Shown in pieces: positions 1 through 9,062 of a stretch of 64,000 bases of DNA. The DNA is from Phycisphaerales bacterium (GTDB taxonomy: Bacteria; Planctomycetota; Phycisphaerae; Phycisphaerales; SM1A02): the NCBI GenBank assembly GCA_014238125.1, contig JABABS010000034.1, forward strand, positions 62,001-126,000, written 5' to 3'. The notes under the pieces were generated by a model that worked only from the letters and a program-made list of their open reading frames with translations, was not told where the DNA came from and ran no database searches. Position 1 is the first letter of the stretch. The number at the start of each line of letters is the position of its first letter. The position numbers and the translations under genes were made by a program.

Positions 1-153
1 TGCAATCGTTGCTGCAAGTCCAGCAGACACTGCGGACTGATGGTTCACGATATCTGAAACACCTTCATCGGCGCACTTCTTTACAATGTCCTTGGAATTA
101 ACACCAAGTTGCCTTGCAAGTTGATGGACTCTTGTGACTGCCTTTTTTGCCAA
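1..153 (-). CDS. infB: Translation initiation factor IF-2, N-terminal fragment (partial at window edge)
   Basis: Fifty-one codons of an open frame run off the left edge. The peptide begins (M)AKKAVTRVHQLARQLGV and continues with KDIVKKCADEGVSDIVNHQS, which matches the IF2_N helical domain that opens bacterial IF-2. IF-2 is a GTPase that places initiator tRNA on the 30S subunit. The start is TTG at 153-151, preceded by a CGGAG ribosome binding site about nine bases upstream. It lies 26 bp downstream of nusA on the same strand, the classical nusA-infB order. The G domain is outside the window. Confidence 0.9.
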   Translation of the reverse strand, partial: MAKKAVTRVHQLARQLGVNSKDIVKKCADEGVSDIVNHQSAVSAGLAATIA

Positions 154-179
154 AACTTAATCTCCGTACAAGCTACATA

Positions 180-1607
180 TTATGCAGGTGTATCTGTTTG
201 TTCCGATTGTTCACTTTCGATCACTAGGGACGTTCCGTCTTCGTTTTCACTACTTACATCTTCAGAATTTACTTCAACCGTTCGCATTTCTTCGCTTACT
301 GGATCACCCAAGCCAAGAATAGAATCTGCAGCTGCCTCTGCCTCATCATCAATTGCACCATCAAGAACTGCAGCGGCGGCGGCTTCTTCTTCAAGTGCAC
401 GTGCCGCTTCCGCTTCTTTTTCTACTTCACGTTGCGTGGTCACTTCTTTGGCCATCACAATTGAAGCTTCTACACATCGATCGGCAATTTGTTCATCTAT
501 TTCAAGATCAGTCACCATGACATTTCGCCCTATCTCTTCAACATCAAAGACACTGATCATGCCTATTGCTGCCATTCGATCGAGCATCTCTTCGGTTACG
601 CCATCAATTTCCTTCAACGCTTCCCAAAGTGTTTCTAGCCCCTTGGTGTATTCATCTGGAGTGAGAATATCTATGTCCCAGCCGGTGAGTCTCGCTGCAA
701 GACGAACATTTTGTCCTCTGCGGCCGATTGCGAGCGAAAGTTGATCTTCACGAACAACAATTGTTGCACGTCCTAATTCAAAACAAAGACTCACGTCTTC
801 TACTTCTGCTGGTTTTAGTGCGTTTGAAATTAACACTTGACTTGACTCGTTCCAACGAACGATGTCAATTTTTTCGCCACCAAGTTCTTCCACAATGTTG
901 CGAATGCGAGAACCCCTAACGCCAACGCATGCGCCGACTGGATCAATTTTAGAATCATTAGATGTAACAGCAATTTTTGTGCGGAAGCCGGGTTCGCGAG
1001 ACATGGCACGAATTTCAATCACATGTTCGTGCACTTCTGGTACTTCTGACTCAAAAAGTTTTCGAATAAAATCAGCGTGGCTTCGTGACAGCACAATTTT
1101 GACTTGGCTACCTGTATCACGAACATCAATGACAAAACATCGAATGCGATCGCCTACATTAAATTGCTCGCCAGGAATTTGCTCACTTCTGGGCATGAAT
1201 CCCTCAACTCGTCCACCCTTGTCGAGTTGCACGATAAGTGATCCACCCTCGTATCTACTGCATGAACCTGTTAAAAGTTCGCCGACTTTGTCAGCGTATT
1301 CGTCGAAAATACCCGAACGTTCATCTTCCCTAAATCGTTGAATCATGACTTGCTTTGCAGTTTGCGCAGGAATGCGACCAAGGTCGGCAAGTGGAATTTC
1401 AACTGCACCTTCAGGAAGGTGTCGCCAAATAGTAATTTCGCCTGTCAGTTGATCCATATTGCAAGAGAACTCCTCGGTATCAAGCGAATTAAAATGTCGC
1501 CTTGCAGCACTTATCATTGCTTGTTCGAGATCGGTAATTATTACCGATACTTCGATCTTCCGCTGTACTGCGATTGTTTTGATGAGTTCTAGTGTTTCGT
1601 TGTTCAT
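180..1607 (-). CDS. nusA: Transcription termination/antitermination factor NusA
   Basis: A 475-residue protein with NusA architecture: an N-terminal RNA polymerase binding domain (about 1-125), an S1 domain (about 130-200, with GDRIRCFVIDV), two KH domains (about 220-345, with GACVGVRGSRIRNI and LAIGRRGQNVRLA), and a C-terminal helical region. NusA binds RNA polymerase and nascent RNA and modulates pausing, termination and antitermination. The last 80 residues are very acidic and alanine-rich, unlike the compact acidic repeats of enterobacterial NusA. rimP, which normally precedes nusA, is absent. Instead a 404-bp gap with an intrinsic terminator facing nusA lies upstream. It probably forms an operon with infB. 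Confidence 0.97.
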   Translation of the reverse strand: MNNETLELIKTIAVQRKIEVSVIITDLEQAMISAARRHFNSLDTEEFSCNMDQLTGEITIWRHLPEGAVEIPLADLGRIPAQTAKQVMIQRFREDERSGIFDEYADKVGELLTGSCSRYEGGSLIVQLDKGGRVEGFMPRSEQIPGEQFNVGDRIRCFVIDVRDTGSQVKIVLSRSHADFIRKLFESEVPEVHEHVIEIRAMSREPGFRTKIAVTSNDSKIDPVGACVGVRGSRIRNIVEELGGEKIDIVRWNESSQVLISNALKPAEVEDVSLCFELGRATIVVREDQLSLAIGRRGQNVRLAARLTGWDIDILTPDEYTKGLETLWEALKEIDGVTEEMLDRMAAIGMISVFDVEEIGRNVMVTDLEIDEQIADRCVEASIVMAKEVTTQREVEKEAEAARALEEEAAAAAVLDGAIDDEAEAAADSILGLGDPVSEEMRTVEVNSEDVSSENEDGTSLVIESEQSEQTDTPA

Positions 1608-1660
1608 GATTCTTAAACCTTATGTCGTTGTTGAATTATTGAGTTGTCGGCAAATGCCAT

Positions 1661-1696
1661 AAAAAATGCCACGGTTCGCGAAGCGGAACCAGTGGC
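1661..1696 (-). terminator. Intrinsic terminator upstream of nusA
   Basis: On the minus strand a stem of GCCAC, GGTTC and GC pairs closes on a short loop around TTC and is followed by A and six T residues. The arms are 1683-1696 and 1668-1680, with one bulge, and the T-run is at 1666-1661. On the plus strand the hairpin has no T-run, so it acts on leftward transcription. It would end a transcript that starts in the gap before nusA, or attenuate nusA itself. Confidence 0.7.
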
Positions 1697-1990
1697 CTAA
1701 AACCGTGAGGTCGAGGGAGTGAAAATCACTACCGTACTTGAGTTGGAGTAAAACTCAATGCACGACCAAATTCCTTTTGCAGGAAAAACCACCTGCTAGG
1801 GGAAGGCTCGAGGCCACAAGATGACTGCAATTAGCAGCCATAGCGGGAAAAAAGATGTAAGGATCCACCTTGGATCATTACCAAACTCCTTAGAAAGTTA
1901 CCAACCCACAACCAATGTGAGTCGAAGCGGTATAGGGTACGCCCACAAGCCCCTAAAAGCAACCTGTTATGCAGCAAACCCTGCTCTAAG
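1661..1990 (-). ncRNA. Candidate structured RNA in the nusA-dsbD gap (unassigned)
   Basis: The 404-bp gap between the divergent nusA and dsbD has no convincing reading frame. On the minus strand it shows many local inverted repeats: GCAG/CTGC near 1970-1985, CACA-TTGGT-TGTG near 1907-1919, GTAA.GATCC/GGATC.TTAC near 1857-1882, CTCAA-type arms near 1737-1759, and the terminator at 1661-1696. This is the expected look of a roughly 300-nt noncoding RNA with its own terminator, or a long nusA leader. I could not match it to RNase P, tmRNA, SRP RNA or 6S RNA by their conserved blocks. The strand rests on the terminator; the 5' end is a guess. Confidence 0.35.
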
Positions 1991-2011
1991 TCGTTACATT
2001 AGGTGATACCC

Positions 2012-3949
2012 ATGAAGAACCAAATAACCCAGTTTTTAGGTCTTTTAGCCCTGCTTTTCAACTCAACCGCCCTTGCACAGCCTGGCGGATTCCATGATTC
2101 GAGAGATCGAGTTTCTGTAGAAGTTGTCGTTGAACCTGAGCAAGTCGTTGCAGGAAGCGATTTCATCATCGCAATAGTACTCAATCACGATAAACATTGG
2201 CACACACATACCAATGATCCGCAAGTGCCTGAAGCCCTTGGTGACCCAGAGGATTACATTGCAACCAAAATATTGATTGAAACGCAGGACAATTCGCCAT
2301 TAATCATTCATGATGACTTTACGCAGTGGCCAGAATCTGTGCTCGTAGAAGTTGGGTTCATTGGCGAGCCTGTAGATTATGGGGTTTTTGAAGAAAAAGT
2401 AGTTGTGTACATTCCTGTGTCCGTTTCAAATACTGCCGAAATTGGAATCACATCATTTAGGGTACGCGCAATTTTTCAAGCTTGCGACGAGACAACATGT
2501 ATTGCACCCACACCACAAGAGGGACAAGGATCGCGCTGGGAAGAATATGGAATTGAAACATCTGTAGAAATCGTTTCCACAACACAAGGTGGAGAGTCGG
2601 TAAAAAATTCTGATCTTTTTAAAAACTTTAAACGTTCGGTTTTTGGTGAAATTCACGCTGGCGCAACTCCACCAAGTAGAGTGATTGAGTTTGATTTGTT
2701 CGGCATGCAATTTAGCCTTGATCCCAGCGGAGCATTTGGTATGTTATTGCTCATACTTGTAGCTATGGGTGGTGGTTTTTTGCTCAACCTCACCCCGTGC
2801 GTGTTGCCCGTGATCCCACTCAAAATTATGGGATTAAGTAAAAGTGCAGGAAATCGAAAATCAACACTGATTCTTGGTATGTGGATGATGCTTGGGGTAA
2901 TGGCGCTATGGTTAGCACTTGGCGCATCTATTGCTGTATTTAGTGGGTTTACTGCTATCAACCAATTGTTTCAGTATCCTGCCTTTACGATTGGCTTAGG
3001 GATTTTCATTGGGGTAATGGCAATTGGCATGGGTGGATTGTTTTCAATACGTCTGCCAAATTTTGTCTACACGTTCAATCCAAAACATGACTCATGGCTT
3101 GGATCGTTTTTGTTTGGTGTTATGACAGCTGTATTGTCAACGCCATGCACTGCCCCGTTTATGGGCGCTGCTGCTGCATGGGCAACAACACAATCTGCTG
3201 TGTGGACGCTCACAGTATTTGGTGCAATTGGATTTGGTATGGCAATTCCATATCTTGTACTTGCTGCATTTCCACACCTTGTTGACAAGATGCCAAAAGC
3301 TGGACCATCAAGTGACGTCATCAAACAAGTTATGGGTTTACTCATGCTTGCTGCTGCAGCATATTTCTTAGGCGTAGGTTTAAGCGGTGTCTTCCAACAA
3401 GAGGGTGCACCACCAACCAGATTCTACTTATGGGCCGTTGCACTTTGTGTTGCTGCAGCAGGAATTTGGCTCAGTTGGCGAACCTTGCGCATTACGAAAC
3501 AATTGGGTAAGCGAATCATTTTTGTCAGTTTTGGAATCACCATGTTTGTCGCTTCAATCATTGTGGGCAACCGCCTGACAGAAGATGGACCAATCGATTG
3601 GGAATACTACACACCGGAAGTGCTACAAAAATCACTCAACGAAGGTGATACGGTTGTGCTGGAATTTACTGCAGAGTGGTGTTTGAATTGTAAATTACTT
3701 GAGTCCACAGTCTTGCATTCACCTCGCGTAGTAGAGGCCTTTGAAAGTGAATCTGTTTCAGCAATAAAAATTGACTTGACTGGCAATAATGTTGCCGGCA
3801 ATGCCTTTCTTGATGAAGTTGGTGGTTTGCGAATACCCCTATTGATTGTTCTTAGCCCTGATGGTGAAGAAATATTTAGAGGAGATTTCTACACAGTAGA
3901 TCAAGTTCTTAATGCTATCGCCTCTACTTCGTCAAACAACGTTGATTAA
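2012..3949 (+). CDS. dsbD: Thiol:disulfide interchange protein DsbD-like
   Basis: A 645-residue inner-membrane protein that would carry reducing power from cytoplasmic thioredoxin to the periplasm. After a signal peptide (1-23, ending STALA) comes a periplasmic alpha-like domain with Cys158 and Cys163. An eight-helix core follows with the paired cysteines Cys263 (NLTPCVLP) and Cys379 (STPCTAPF), then a C-terminal thioredoxin-like domain with a WCLNC site (Cys557, Cys560). The ATG at 2012 is preferred over GTG at 2003, because AGGTGA at 2001-2006 is a good ribosome binding site for the ATG and overlaps the GTG. The 3' end overlaps the convergent downstream gene by 26 bp. Confidence 0.93.
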   Translation: MKNQITQFLGLLALLFNSTALAQPGGFHDSRDRVSVEVVVEPEQVVAGSDFIIAIVLNHDKHWHTHTNDPQVPEALGDPEDYIATKILIETQDNSPLIIHDDFTQWPESVLVEVGFIGEPVDYGVFEEKVVVYIPVSVSNTAEIGITSFRVRAIFQACDETTCIAPTPQEGQGSRWEEYGIETSVEIVSTTQGGESVKNSDLFKNFKRSVFGEIHAGATPPSRVIEFDLFGMQFSLDPSGAFGMLLLILVAMGGGFLLNLTPCVLPVIPLKIMGLSKSAGNRKSTLILGMWMMLGVMALWLALGASIAVFSGFTAINQLFQYPAFTIGLGIFIGVMAIGMGGLFSIRLPNFVYTFNPKHDSWLGSFLFGVMTAVLSTPCTAPFMGAAAAWATTQSAVWTLTVFGAIGFGMAIPYLVLAAFPHLVDKMPKAGPSSDVIKQVMGLLMLAAAAYFLGVGLSGVFQQEGAPPTRFYLWAVALCVAAAGIWLSWRTLRITKQLGKRIIFVSFGITMFVASIIVGNRLTEDGPIDWEYYTPEVLQKSLNEGDTVVLEFTAEWCLNCKLLESTVLHSPRVVEAFESESVSAIKIDLTGNNVAGNAFLDEVGGLRIPLLIVLSPDGEEIFRGDFYTVDQVLNAIASTSSNNVD

Positions 3950-5792
3950 CCCGTTCCAAATCTGTTTTTGATAACGCTCGTGTAGAATCTAATTGATAAA
4001 TTTTGTTGAGGTCTACAACGCGATCGTATCCTAGGGGATAATCAACGTGTTTCGAATTCCACAAACAATCAGCAAGAAGGAGTGCTGTTTGTAAACCATT
4101 TGGATCTATTTTTCTAAGCATTTGAGAAGCAAACAACGCTTCTTCTGGTGTCGGGGCTGCTTTGCAACGTAAAAACCAAACACTTGCAGTAGGTTCAACA
4201 TCTTCAAGTATTTTGATGACAACTTCATTTTCGCCCGCAGATAGAAAGAGTTTTGCTGCAATCAATGTTGATTGCCTAGTTACACTACTTTTTGTAAGGG
4301 TAGTTGCAGCGTCGGTTACACTTTCACCACCAATTAACGATATTGCAGTGTTTTTCTGTAAATATTCATCATGTGCAAGGGGCGCAAATCCAAAATACAA
4401 AATAACGCACGCAATTGCAAATGGAACCATTGCAGTACACGCGTCGGTTATTTTAGTTCTAGTTTGTTCGTTTGACAGTGTTCCACCGATACCAAGCACA
4501 CAGAAAGCAAACAACGTAGAACCAAGGTCAAACATCAGCAAGTCGACCTGCGCATTGATGACGACGATTATTGCAGCGAGCCCAAGACCTGCAGCAAAAA
4601 CTTGTCGGTGATTAGATCGGTCACAAATCCACAACTTTTTCCCTGCATTCCAGAGGAGTTTGACAAGAATTGCAACCCAAAAAAACGCGAAGATAGAATA
4701 AGAAGCAAGCCAATCAAACATAATATTGTGTGTAGAGGTAATTGCTTCAGTCGCAGATTCGGGTCGAACAGACAGCCAAGAATCTTGAATTTGATCAGGA
4801 CCAACACCAAACAAATGAGTTCCTGCGATTTCTAAACCGCCAACAAAGTATTGACTGCGAACAAGAAGAGATCTATCTCCAAGAAATGATTCTGCTAAAA
4901 ATCCTCGGAAAAACACAACTAACACAGTTGCTACAACAACTGAAATAGCAATCCAACCACCCCGCTTTTTTAGCACGTTTTTTGTGGGTGACATGTACAT
5001 GCCCACAGAAAAAACAATTGCTAACACAACCAAAACTAACGCTGTTTTTGAAAGTGTTGCAAGGGCAGCTAAGAAGCAAAGAAATGCAAATACACTTGCA
5101 CAAAAGAAAAATAGCTTACTCCTTTTATACATCGTTGCAGCAATAAATGTCCAAATCACTGCAAGGCAAACTAAAACACCGCCAAATACATTCGGTGAAG
5201 TAAACCACCCCATCGGCCCAAACGATCGCAGCCGTTCTTCAAACACTGCAGACATTGGCGTACCATGCTGCAGCCCATTCATATCGAGCACTTCTCGTTT
5301 GTGCGATTCGAAGTACCGAACAAGTTGTATGTGATCACCATACGCAGACGCCGCGCTTGCAAGAAGTGGGATGGTCAAAGCTAGCAATACAACTGAAGTA
5401 ACAAGTGAAACCCGCTGCCCCCTGCAGAGATGCGCTAATGTAACGCTAGCCATGATCGCTGCCATCCACGCAGAACCGTGCACGTATTGCATGGCGTCTA
5501 CATGGCCATGAAACCAAATTGCAACAATTGGAAATGCTGCCAAACATACAAACTGCCAGTGGATTTTTCGACCACGTAGCGTTTCACCAAGGAGTGCTAT
5601 TGAACACAGGGCTAGAACAAAAACATCGAGCAACACGCTTTGGCTTGGACCAAGAACACCGCTTGGAAGTTCCTTGGTAAGCATAGGATTGAGATCGAAA
5701 TATGGGTTTGAAGAATGTAAAATCAAACACCGTGTGACTGCTATGAAACAGATCATAAAAGACGCACCAACTCGCATTGCTGCACTACACAT
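3924..5792 (-). CDS. O-antigen ligase/polymerase-like polytopic membrane protein
   Basis: About 622 residues with ten or more hydrophobic segments over the first 430 residues and a soluble, helix-rich C-terminal tail of roughly 190 residues. The central loop with TSPNVFGG followed by a membrane helix resembles the Wzy_C (O-antigen ligase/polymerase) superfamily, which joins or extends undecaprenyl-linked glycans on the periplasmic face. The tail may contain TPR-like helices. The ATG at 5792 follows an ACAGGTC ribosome binding site and overlaps the stop of the WecA-like gene by 8 bp, so the two are probably translated together. A TTG at 5813 is an alternative. Whether it is a ligase (WaaL) or a polymerase (Wzy) cannot be decided here. 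Confidence 0.7.
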   Translation of the reverse strand: MCSAAMRVGASFMICFIAVTRCLILHSSNPYFDLNPMLTKELPSGVLGPSQSVLLDVFVLALCSIALLGETLRGRKIHWQFVCLAAFPIVAIWFHGHVDAMQYVHGSAWMAAIMASVTLAHLCRGQRVSLVTSVVLLALTIPLLASAASAYGDHIQLVRYFESHKREVLDMNGLQHGTPMSAVFEERLRSFGPMGWFTSPNVFGGVLVCLAVIWTFIAATMYKRSKLFFFCASVFAFLCFLAALATLSKTALVLVVLAIVFSVGMYMSPTKNVLKKRGGWIAISVVVATVLVVFFRGFLAESFLGDRSLLVRSQYFVGGLEIAGTHLFGVGPDQIQDSWLSVRPESATEAITSTHNIMFDWLASYSIFAFFWVAILVKLLWNAGKKLWICDRSNHRQVFAAGLGLAAIIVVINAQVDLLMFDLGSTLFAFCVLGIGGTLSNEQTRTKITDACTAMVPFAIACVILYFGFAPLAHDEYLQKNTAISLIGGESVTDAATTLTKSSVTRQSTLIAAKLFLSAGENEVVIKILEDVEPTASVWFLRCKAAPTPEEALFASQMLRKIDPNGLQTALLLADCLWNSKHVDYPLGYDRVVDLNKIYQLDSTRALSKTDLERVNQRCLTK

Positions 5793-6903
5793 GTTTTCGA
5801 CCTGTGTAATCAAAAAAGGCTACTACTAAAAGTGCAAGGCAAACCACTAACGTCAATAGAATCGCTCCACTTGCATCCGATCGTCCAAGAAGGAGACCTG
5901 CTACACCTGTGACTCCGCTGATTGCGAAAAGTACTACGAGCGTTCCCGTATTTCCAAATCCACGCGCCGCAAGCCGATGAGAAAAATGTTGCTGGTCGCC
6001 TTTGAAGGGGCTTTTTCCTTGCAGAATCCGTAATGATGTCACTGTAAAAAAATCATAGAGTGGAAGTGCAAGTACAAAGAGTGGCATGAGCACACCGTAC
6101 CACGCAGTGCCAATGCCAGAGGTTGCTTCTGGGTCATACCAAGTGACTCTTGTGACTAAAACAGCGAGTGCAAAACCGATCACAAGTGAACCACCATCAC
6201 CCATAAATATTTTTGCTTTCGGTTTATTCCACCAGAAAAAACCTGTATTACCGCCTACGAGCAATGCCAACATCGAGGCAACAAACCACTGGCTGCCCAT
6301 GAGTGCAGCGATCATGAATAGTCCGCCTGAAACGATTGTGACCCCAGCAGTCACGCCATCCATGTTGTCGAGATAATTCATCGCGTTCGTAAGCACCATG
6401 ATCCAAATGACTGTGCATGTGATACTAATGATCGTACCTGTTCCAAGCCAAGTATCGAGTACTGCAAGAAGACGGATGTCAAACCAAATCACCAACACGA
6501 TCGCACAACTAAGTTGAACTAGTGTTTTAGGTAAAACACCAAGTGGTTTCCTGTCATCAATGAGACCGACAACATGCAAGAATGTAAGACAAAATAGAAA
6601 TGCTGTTGCAAGTGAAGTACTCTGTGCAATTTGCGATTTCCATGGTGCTAATGTAGGAATGATGGATGTAATAGTGTCAGGCGCAAGTTGCATTACAATT
6701 AAACCTGCAGCGAGTGGAAGAACAAGCGTTGCCCAAATTGCAATGCCCCCGATGTTTGGCACAAAGCGAAGTTTTTTAACGTGCCCTCCTACACCAGCTG
6801 TATCAAGTGCTCCTGATTTTCTGCCAATTCGAACGAGCATACCCGTGAGAATGAAGGATACAACGGCTGAAGTAGCCATAAGAATCAGAACCATGGTCGT
6901 CAT
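5785..6903 (-). CDS. WecA/TagO-like polyprenyl-phosphate sugar-1-phosphate transferase
   Basis: A 372-residue polytopic protein of glycosyltransferase family 4 (MraY/WecA). Diagnostic motifs are NYLDNMDGVTAG (Asp-rich, Mg binding), KIFMGDGGSL, and a C-terminal DQQHFSHRL histidine motif that is typical of WecA/TagO rather than MraY. The reaction would be transfer of a HexNAc-1-phosphate to undecaprenyl phosphate, starting O-antigen or another surface polysaccharide. This fits the overlapping downstream Wzy/WaaL-like gene. ATG 6903 is chosen, with GTG 6909 and ATG 6894 as alternatives. It diverges from the LOG-family gene. Confidence 0.85.
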   Translation of the reverse strand: MTTMVLILMATSAVVSFILTGMLVRIGRKSGALDTAGVGGHVKKLRFVPNIGGIAIWATLVLPLAAGLIVMQLAPDTITSIIPTLAPWKSQIAQSTSLATAFLFCLTFLHVVGLIDDRKPLGVLPKTLVQLSCAIVLVIWFDIRLLAVLDTWLGTGTIISITCTVIWIMVLTNAMNYLDNMDGVTAGVTIVSGGLFMIAALMGSQWFVASMLALLVGGNTGFFWWNKPKAKIFMGDGGSLVIGFALAVLVTRVTWYDPEATSGIGTAWYGVLMPLFVLALPLYDFFTVTSLRILQGKSPFKGDQQHFSHRLAARGFGNTGTLVVLFAISGVTGVAGLLLGRSDASGAILLTLVVCLALLVVAFFDYTGRKHV

Positions 6904-6924
6904 TACCACTTATGGTAACTCATG

Positions 6925-6954
6925 AGGACAGAGGAGGGCTTGGCAGCGTAAAAT
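6925..6954 (+). promoter_or_regulatory. Probable sigma-70 promoter for the LOG-lpxI genes (leaderless spacing)
   Basis: AGGACA at 6925-6930 (4 of 6 to TTGACA) is 18 bp from TAAAAT at 6949-6954 (5 of 6 to TATAAT). The ATG of the next gene is only six bases beyond the -10, so the transcript would begin at or next to the start codon. Confidence 0.5.
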
Positions 6955-6960
6955 ACTCCC

Positions 6961-7557
6961 ATGAAATCACTCGCCGTTTATTGTGCCTCATCTACGCAAC
7001 TTGAACCAGAATTTCACAAGGCTGCGGATCTAGTTGGATCAGGATTGGCCGCTCGTGGACTTTCGCTTGTATATGGAGGCGGTTGCATTGGGCTAATGGG
7101 TGAAGTCGCGATCGCTGCAGCAAAAGGTGGCGCAACAGTCACTGGCGTAATCACACAAAAACTTGTCGAGCATGAACAAGCAAATAACGACTGCGACGAA
7201 CTGATTGTTGTGAAGACAATGCAGGAGCGCCGCACGATCATGATGGAACGCTCGGACGGCTACCTTGTGCTTCCCGGTGGCATTGGAACATACGAAGAAT
7301 TTTTTGAAGTACTTGTTGGTCGCCAACTTGGCGATCACACAAAACCAATTGGCATCGTCAACGTCAATGGGTACTTCGACCCACTACAAGACATGCTAGA
7401 ACATGGAATAGAACACCACTTCATTCGACCCGCGCTCCGCGGTCTTGTCTTTATCGACCCTTGCCCCGATGCTGTACTCAACCATATCATAGAACACGAA
7501 GGCGTAAAACTTGCTCCAAGTGACATTCTCCCCATGCACAGCGGGAATGATGGATAA
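6961..7557 (+). CDS. LOG-family protein (nucleoside 5'-monophosphate phosphoribohydrolase-like)
   Basis: A 198-residue Rossmann-like protein with the LOG/TIGR00730 signatures: LVYGGGCIGLMG near the N terminus and VLPGGIGTYEEFFE in the middle. Arg and Glu of the PGG-TxxE motif form the active site. The family hydrolyses the N-glycosidic bond of (cyto)nucleotides, releasing ribose 5-phosphate; in bacteria the physiological substrate is often AMP or a related nucleotide. The first gene of a tight cluster, it overlaps lpxI by 11 bp. No Shine-Dalgarno motif precedes the ATG and a -10 element lies just upstream. Confidence 0.9.
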   Translation: MKSLAVYCASSTQLEPEFHKAADLVGSGLAARGLSLVYGGGCIGLMGEVAIAAAKGGATVTGVITQKLVEHEQANNDCDELIVVKTMQERRTIMMERSDGYLVLPGGIGTYEEFFEVLVGRQLGDHTKPIGIVNVNGYFDPLQDMLEHGIEHHFIRPALRGLVFIDPCPDAVLNHIIEHEGVKLAPSDILPMHSGNDG

Positions 7558-8401
7558 TGTACTCGTGCTAACCACCGAACAATCTTTAGGCATCATTGCT
7601 GGCAATGGCATCTTGCCGTCACTTATTGCACGCTCTGCAAAAGACGCTGGGTATCGAGTTTGCTGCGTTGGTTTAAAGCATCAATTCGATCCGAACCTTC
7701 CAAGTGTTTGTGATGAATTTTCAGAAGTGGGTATGGCAAAAATTGGTCGATGGATCCGTTTGATGAAAAAATGGAACATAGACGAGGCTGTCATGGTTGG
7801 TGGTGTTAATAAAACCGTAATGCACGATCCATTTAGGCTCTTGCGTATGATGCCCGATGTGCGAGGGCTCCGTCTGTGGTATCGTCGTCTTCGTCATGAC
7901 CGCCGCGACGCTACAGTGCTCGGGGCAATTGCAGACGAGTTACGTGGAGCAGGAGTCACACTTATCGATTCAACAACACACATCAAGGAACACCTCGCAA
8001 CAACTGGAACCGTTGGGAGTATCGAACCTAGTTCACAACAAACAAATGACATTACATTTGGTTGGCCACTGTTACGTGAAACAGTTGAATTGCACATCGG
8101 TCAAGCGATTGCCGTGCGCGAGGGTGATATTCTTGCTGTTGAAGCCATTGAAGGTACAGCAGCGTTAATCAAACGTGCAGGCGAATTGTGTAAACGCAAA
8201 GGTTGGACTCTGCTCAAAACTGCTGCTTCTAACCACGACATGCGTGCTGACGTACCATCTATTGGAACAGAAACAATTGCGCAGTGCGTAGATGCGGGTT
8301 GCGGTTGCATTGCACTGGGAACAGGGAGCGTAATTCTCCTCGATAAAGCATCAGTTGTCCAAGCCGCGAACAACGCAGGAATCGCCATCATTGGCGTCTG
8401 A
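7547..8401 (+). CDS. lpxI: UDP-2,3-diacylglucosamine pyrophosphatase LpxI
   Basis: A 284-residue protein matching the LpxI (DUF1009) family. It begins with a GIIAGNGILPSLIA loop and has a C-terminal catalytic domain with AVREGDILAVEAIEGT and KTAASNHDMRADVPSIG. The enzyme cleaves UDP-2,3-diacylglucosamine to lipid X and UMP in lipid A synthesis, replacing LpxH. This means a lipid A outer membrane, consistent with the LpxL-type acyltransferase at 28-29 kb. The start is ATG 7547 (or 7550), overlapping the upstream stop. An upstream TTG at 7511 is less likely. Confidence 0.92.
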   Translation: MMDNVLVLTTEQSLGIIAGNGILPSLIARSAKDAGYRVCCVGLKHQFDPNLPSVCDEFSEVGMAKIGRWIRLMKKWNIDEAVMVGGVNKTVMHDPFRLLRMMPDVRGLRLWYRRLRHDRRDATVLGAIADELRGAGVTLIDSTTHIKEHLATTGTVGSIEPSSQQTNDITFGWPLLRETVELHIGQAIAVREGDILAVEAIEGTAALIKRAGELCKRKGWTLLKTAASNHDMRADVPSIGTETIAQCVDAGCGCIALGTGSVILLDKASVVQAANNAGIAIIGV

Positions 8402-8981
8402 GCAACTCTACGTATCACGCGCTGGATTAAAACTTGAGCATGCGCTTGAGGCATTTCAATTTGATGTAACTAATTTTACTTGTGTTGATTTAGGCTGCAA
8501 CGTTGGAGGATTTACTGACTGTCTTTTGCAACGTGGCGCAGCAAAAGTGTACGCTATTGACACTGGGTATGGAACGCTCGCATGGAAACTCCGAAGCGAT
8601 GACCGAGTCGTCACTATGGAACGCACAAATGCTCTTCATGTTGAGCCGAAAGAAATTGTTGATGTGGCGGTTGTTGATCTCGGATGGACAAAACAAAAAC
8701 TCGCGATTCCAGCTGCTAGAAAGTGGACAAAAAGTGGACAAATCATCACACTTGTCAAGCCTCATTACGAACTCACAAAAGAAGAAAAAATGCAGGAATC
8801 CGTGAGTTCTGGGCTATCCCAAGAGATGGTAGAACGTATTCTTTCAAGAGTACGCGCTGAAATTGAAGCAATGGAACTTTGCGTTATTGCAGAGACAAAG
8901 TCGCCAATCCGAGGCAAAAAATCATCTAAAAAAGGGCGCGGAAATACAGAACATTTAATGCTCCTAGACCACAAAAAGTAA
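8391..8981 (+). CDS. TlyA-like FtsJ-fold rRNA methyltransferase lacking the S4 domain
   Basis: About 196 residues. LYVSRAGLKLEHALEAF, a SAM-binding DLGCNVGGFTDCLLQRGA and YAIDTGYGTLAWKLR closely follow the TlyA (16S/23S rRNA 2'-O-methyltransferase, often named hemolysin) family. Family members are about 270 residues and start with an RNA-binding S4 domain, which is missing here. The C-terminal KSPIRGKKSSKKGRGNTEHL is basic and family-typical. The TTG at 8391, with GCAGGA ten bases upstream, is preferred over TTG 8355; both lie inside the 3' end of lpxI. Translational coupling to lpxI is likely. Confidence 0.75.
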   Translation: MASEQLYVSRAGLKLEHALEAFQFDVTNFTCVDLGCNVGGFTDCLLQRGAAKVYAIDTGYGTLAWKLRSDDRVVTMERTNALHVEPKEIVDVAVVDLGWTKQKLAIPAARKWTKSGQIITLVKPHYELTKEEKMQESVSSGLSQEMVERILSRVRAEIEAMELCVIAETKSPIRGKKSSKKGRGNTEHLMLLDHKK

Positions 8982-9062
8982 GCCAAAAAACACGCACTCT
9001 AGAAGGCGTCAAACTGCGCGATCTTACCTTAATTGAGGTACAATAAACAGTTCGCAGATGCA

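Noticed and set aside
109..744. Long plus-strand reading frame opposite nusA
   Set aside because: Ser-rich and Thr-rich translation, typical of an antisense shadow of a Glu/Ala-rich gene; nusA is certain.
1683..1700. GCCACTG-like string suggesting a cobalamin riboswitch
   Set aside because: It is one arm of the terminator stem; no other B12-box elements were found.
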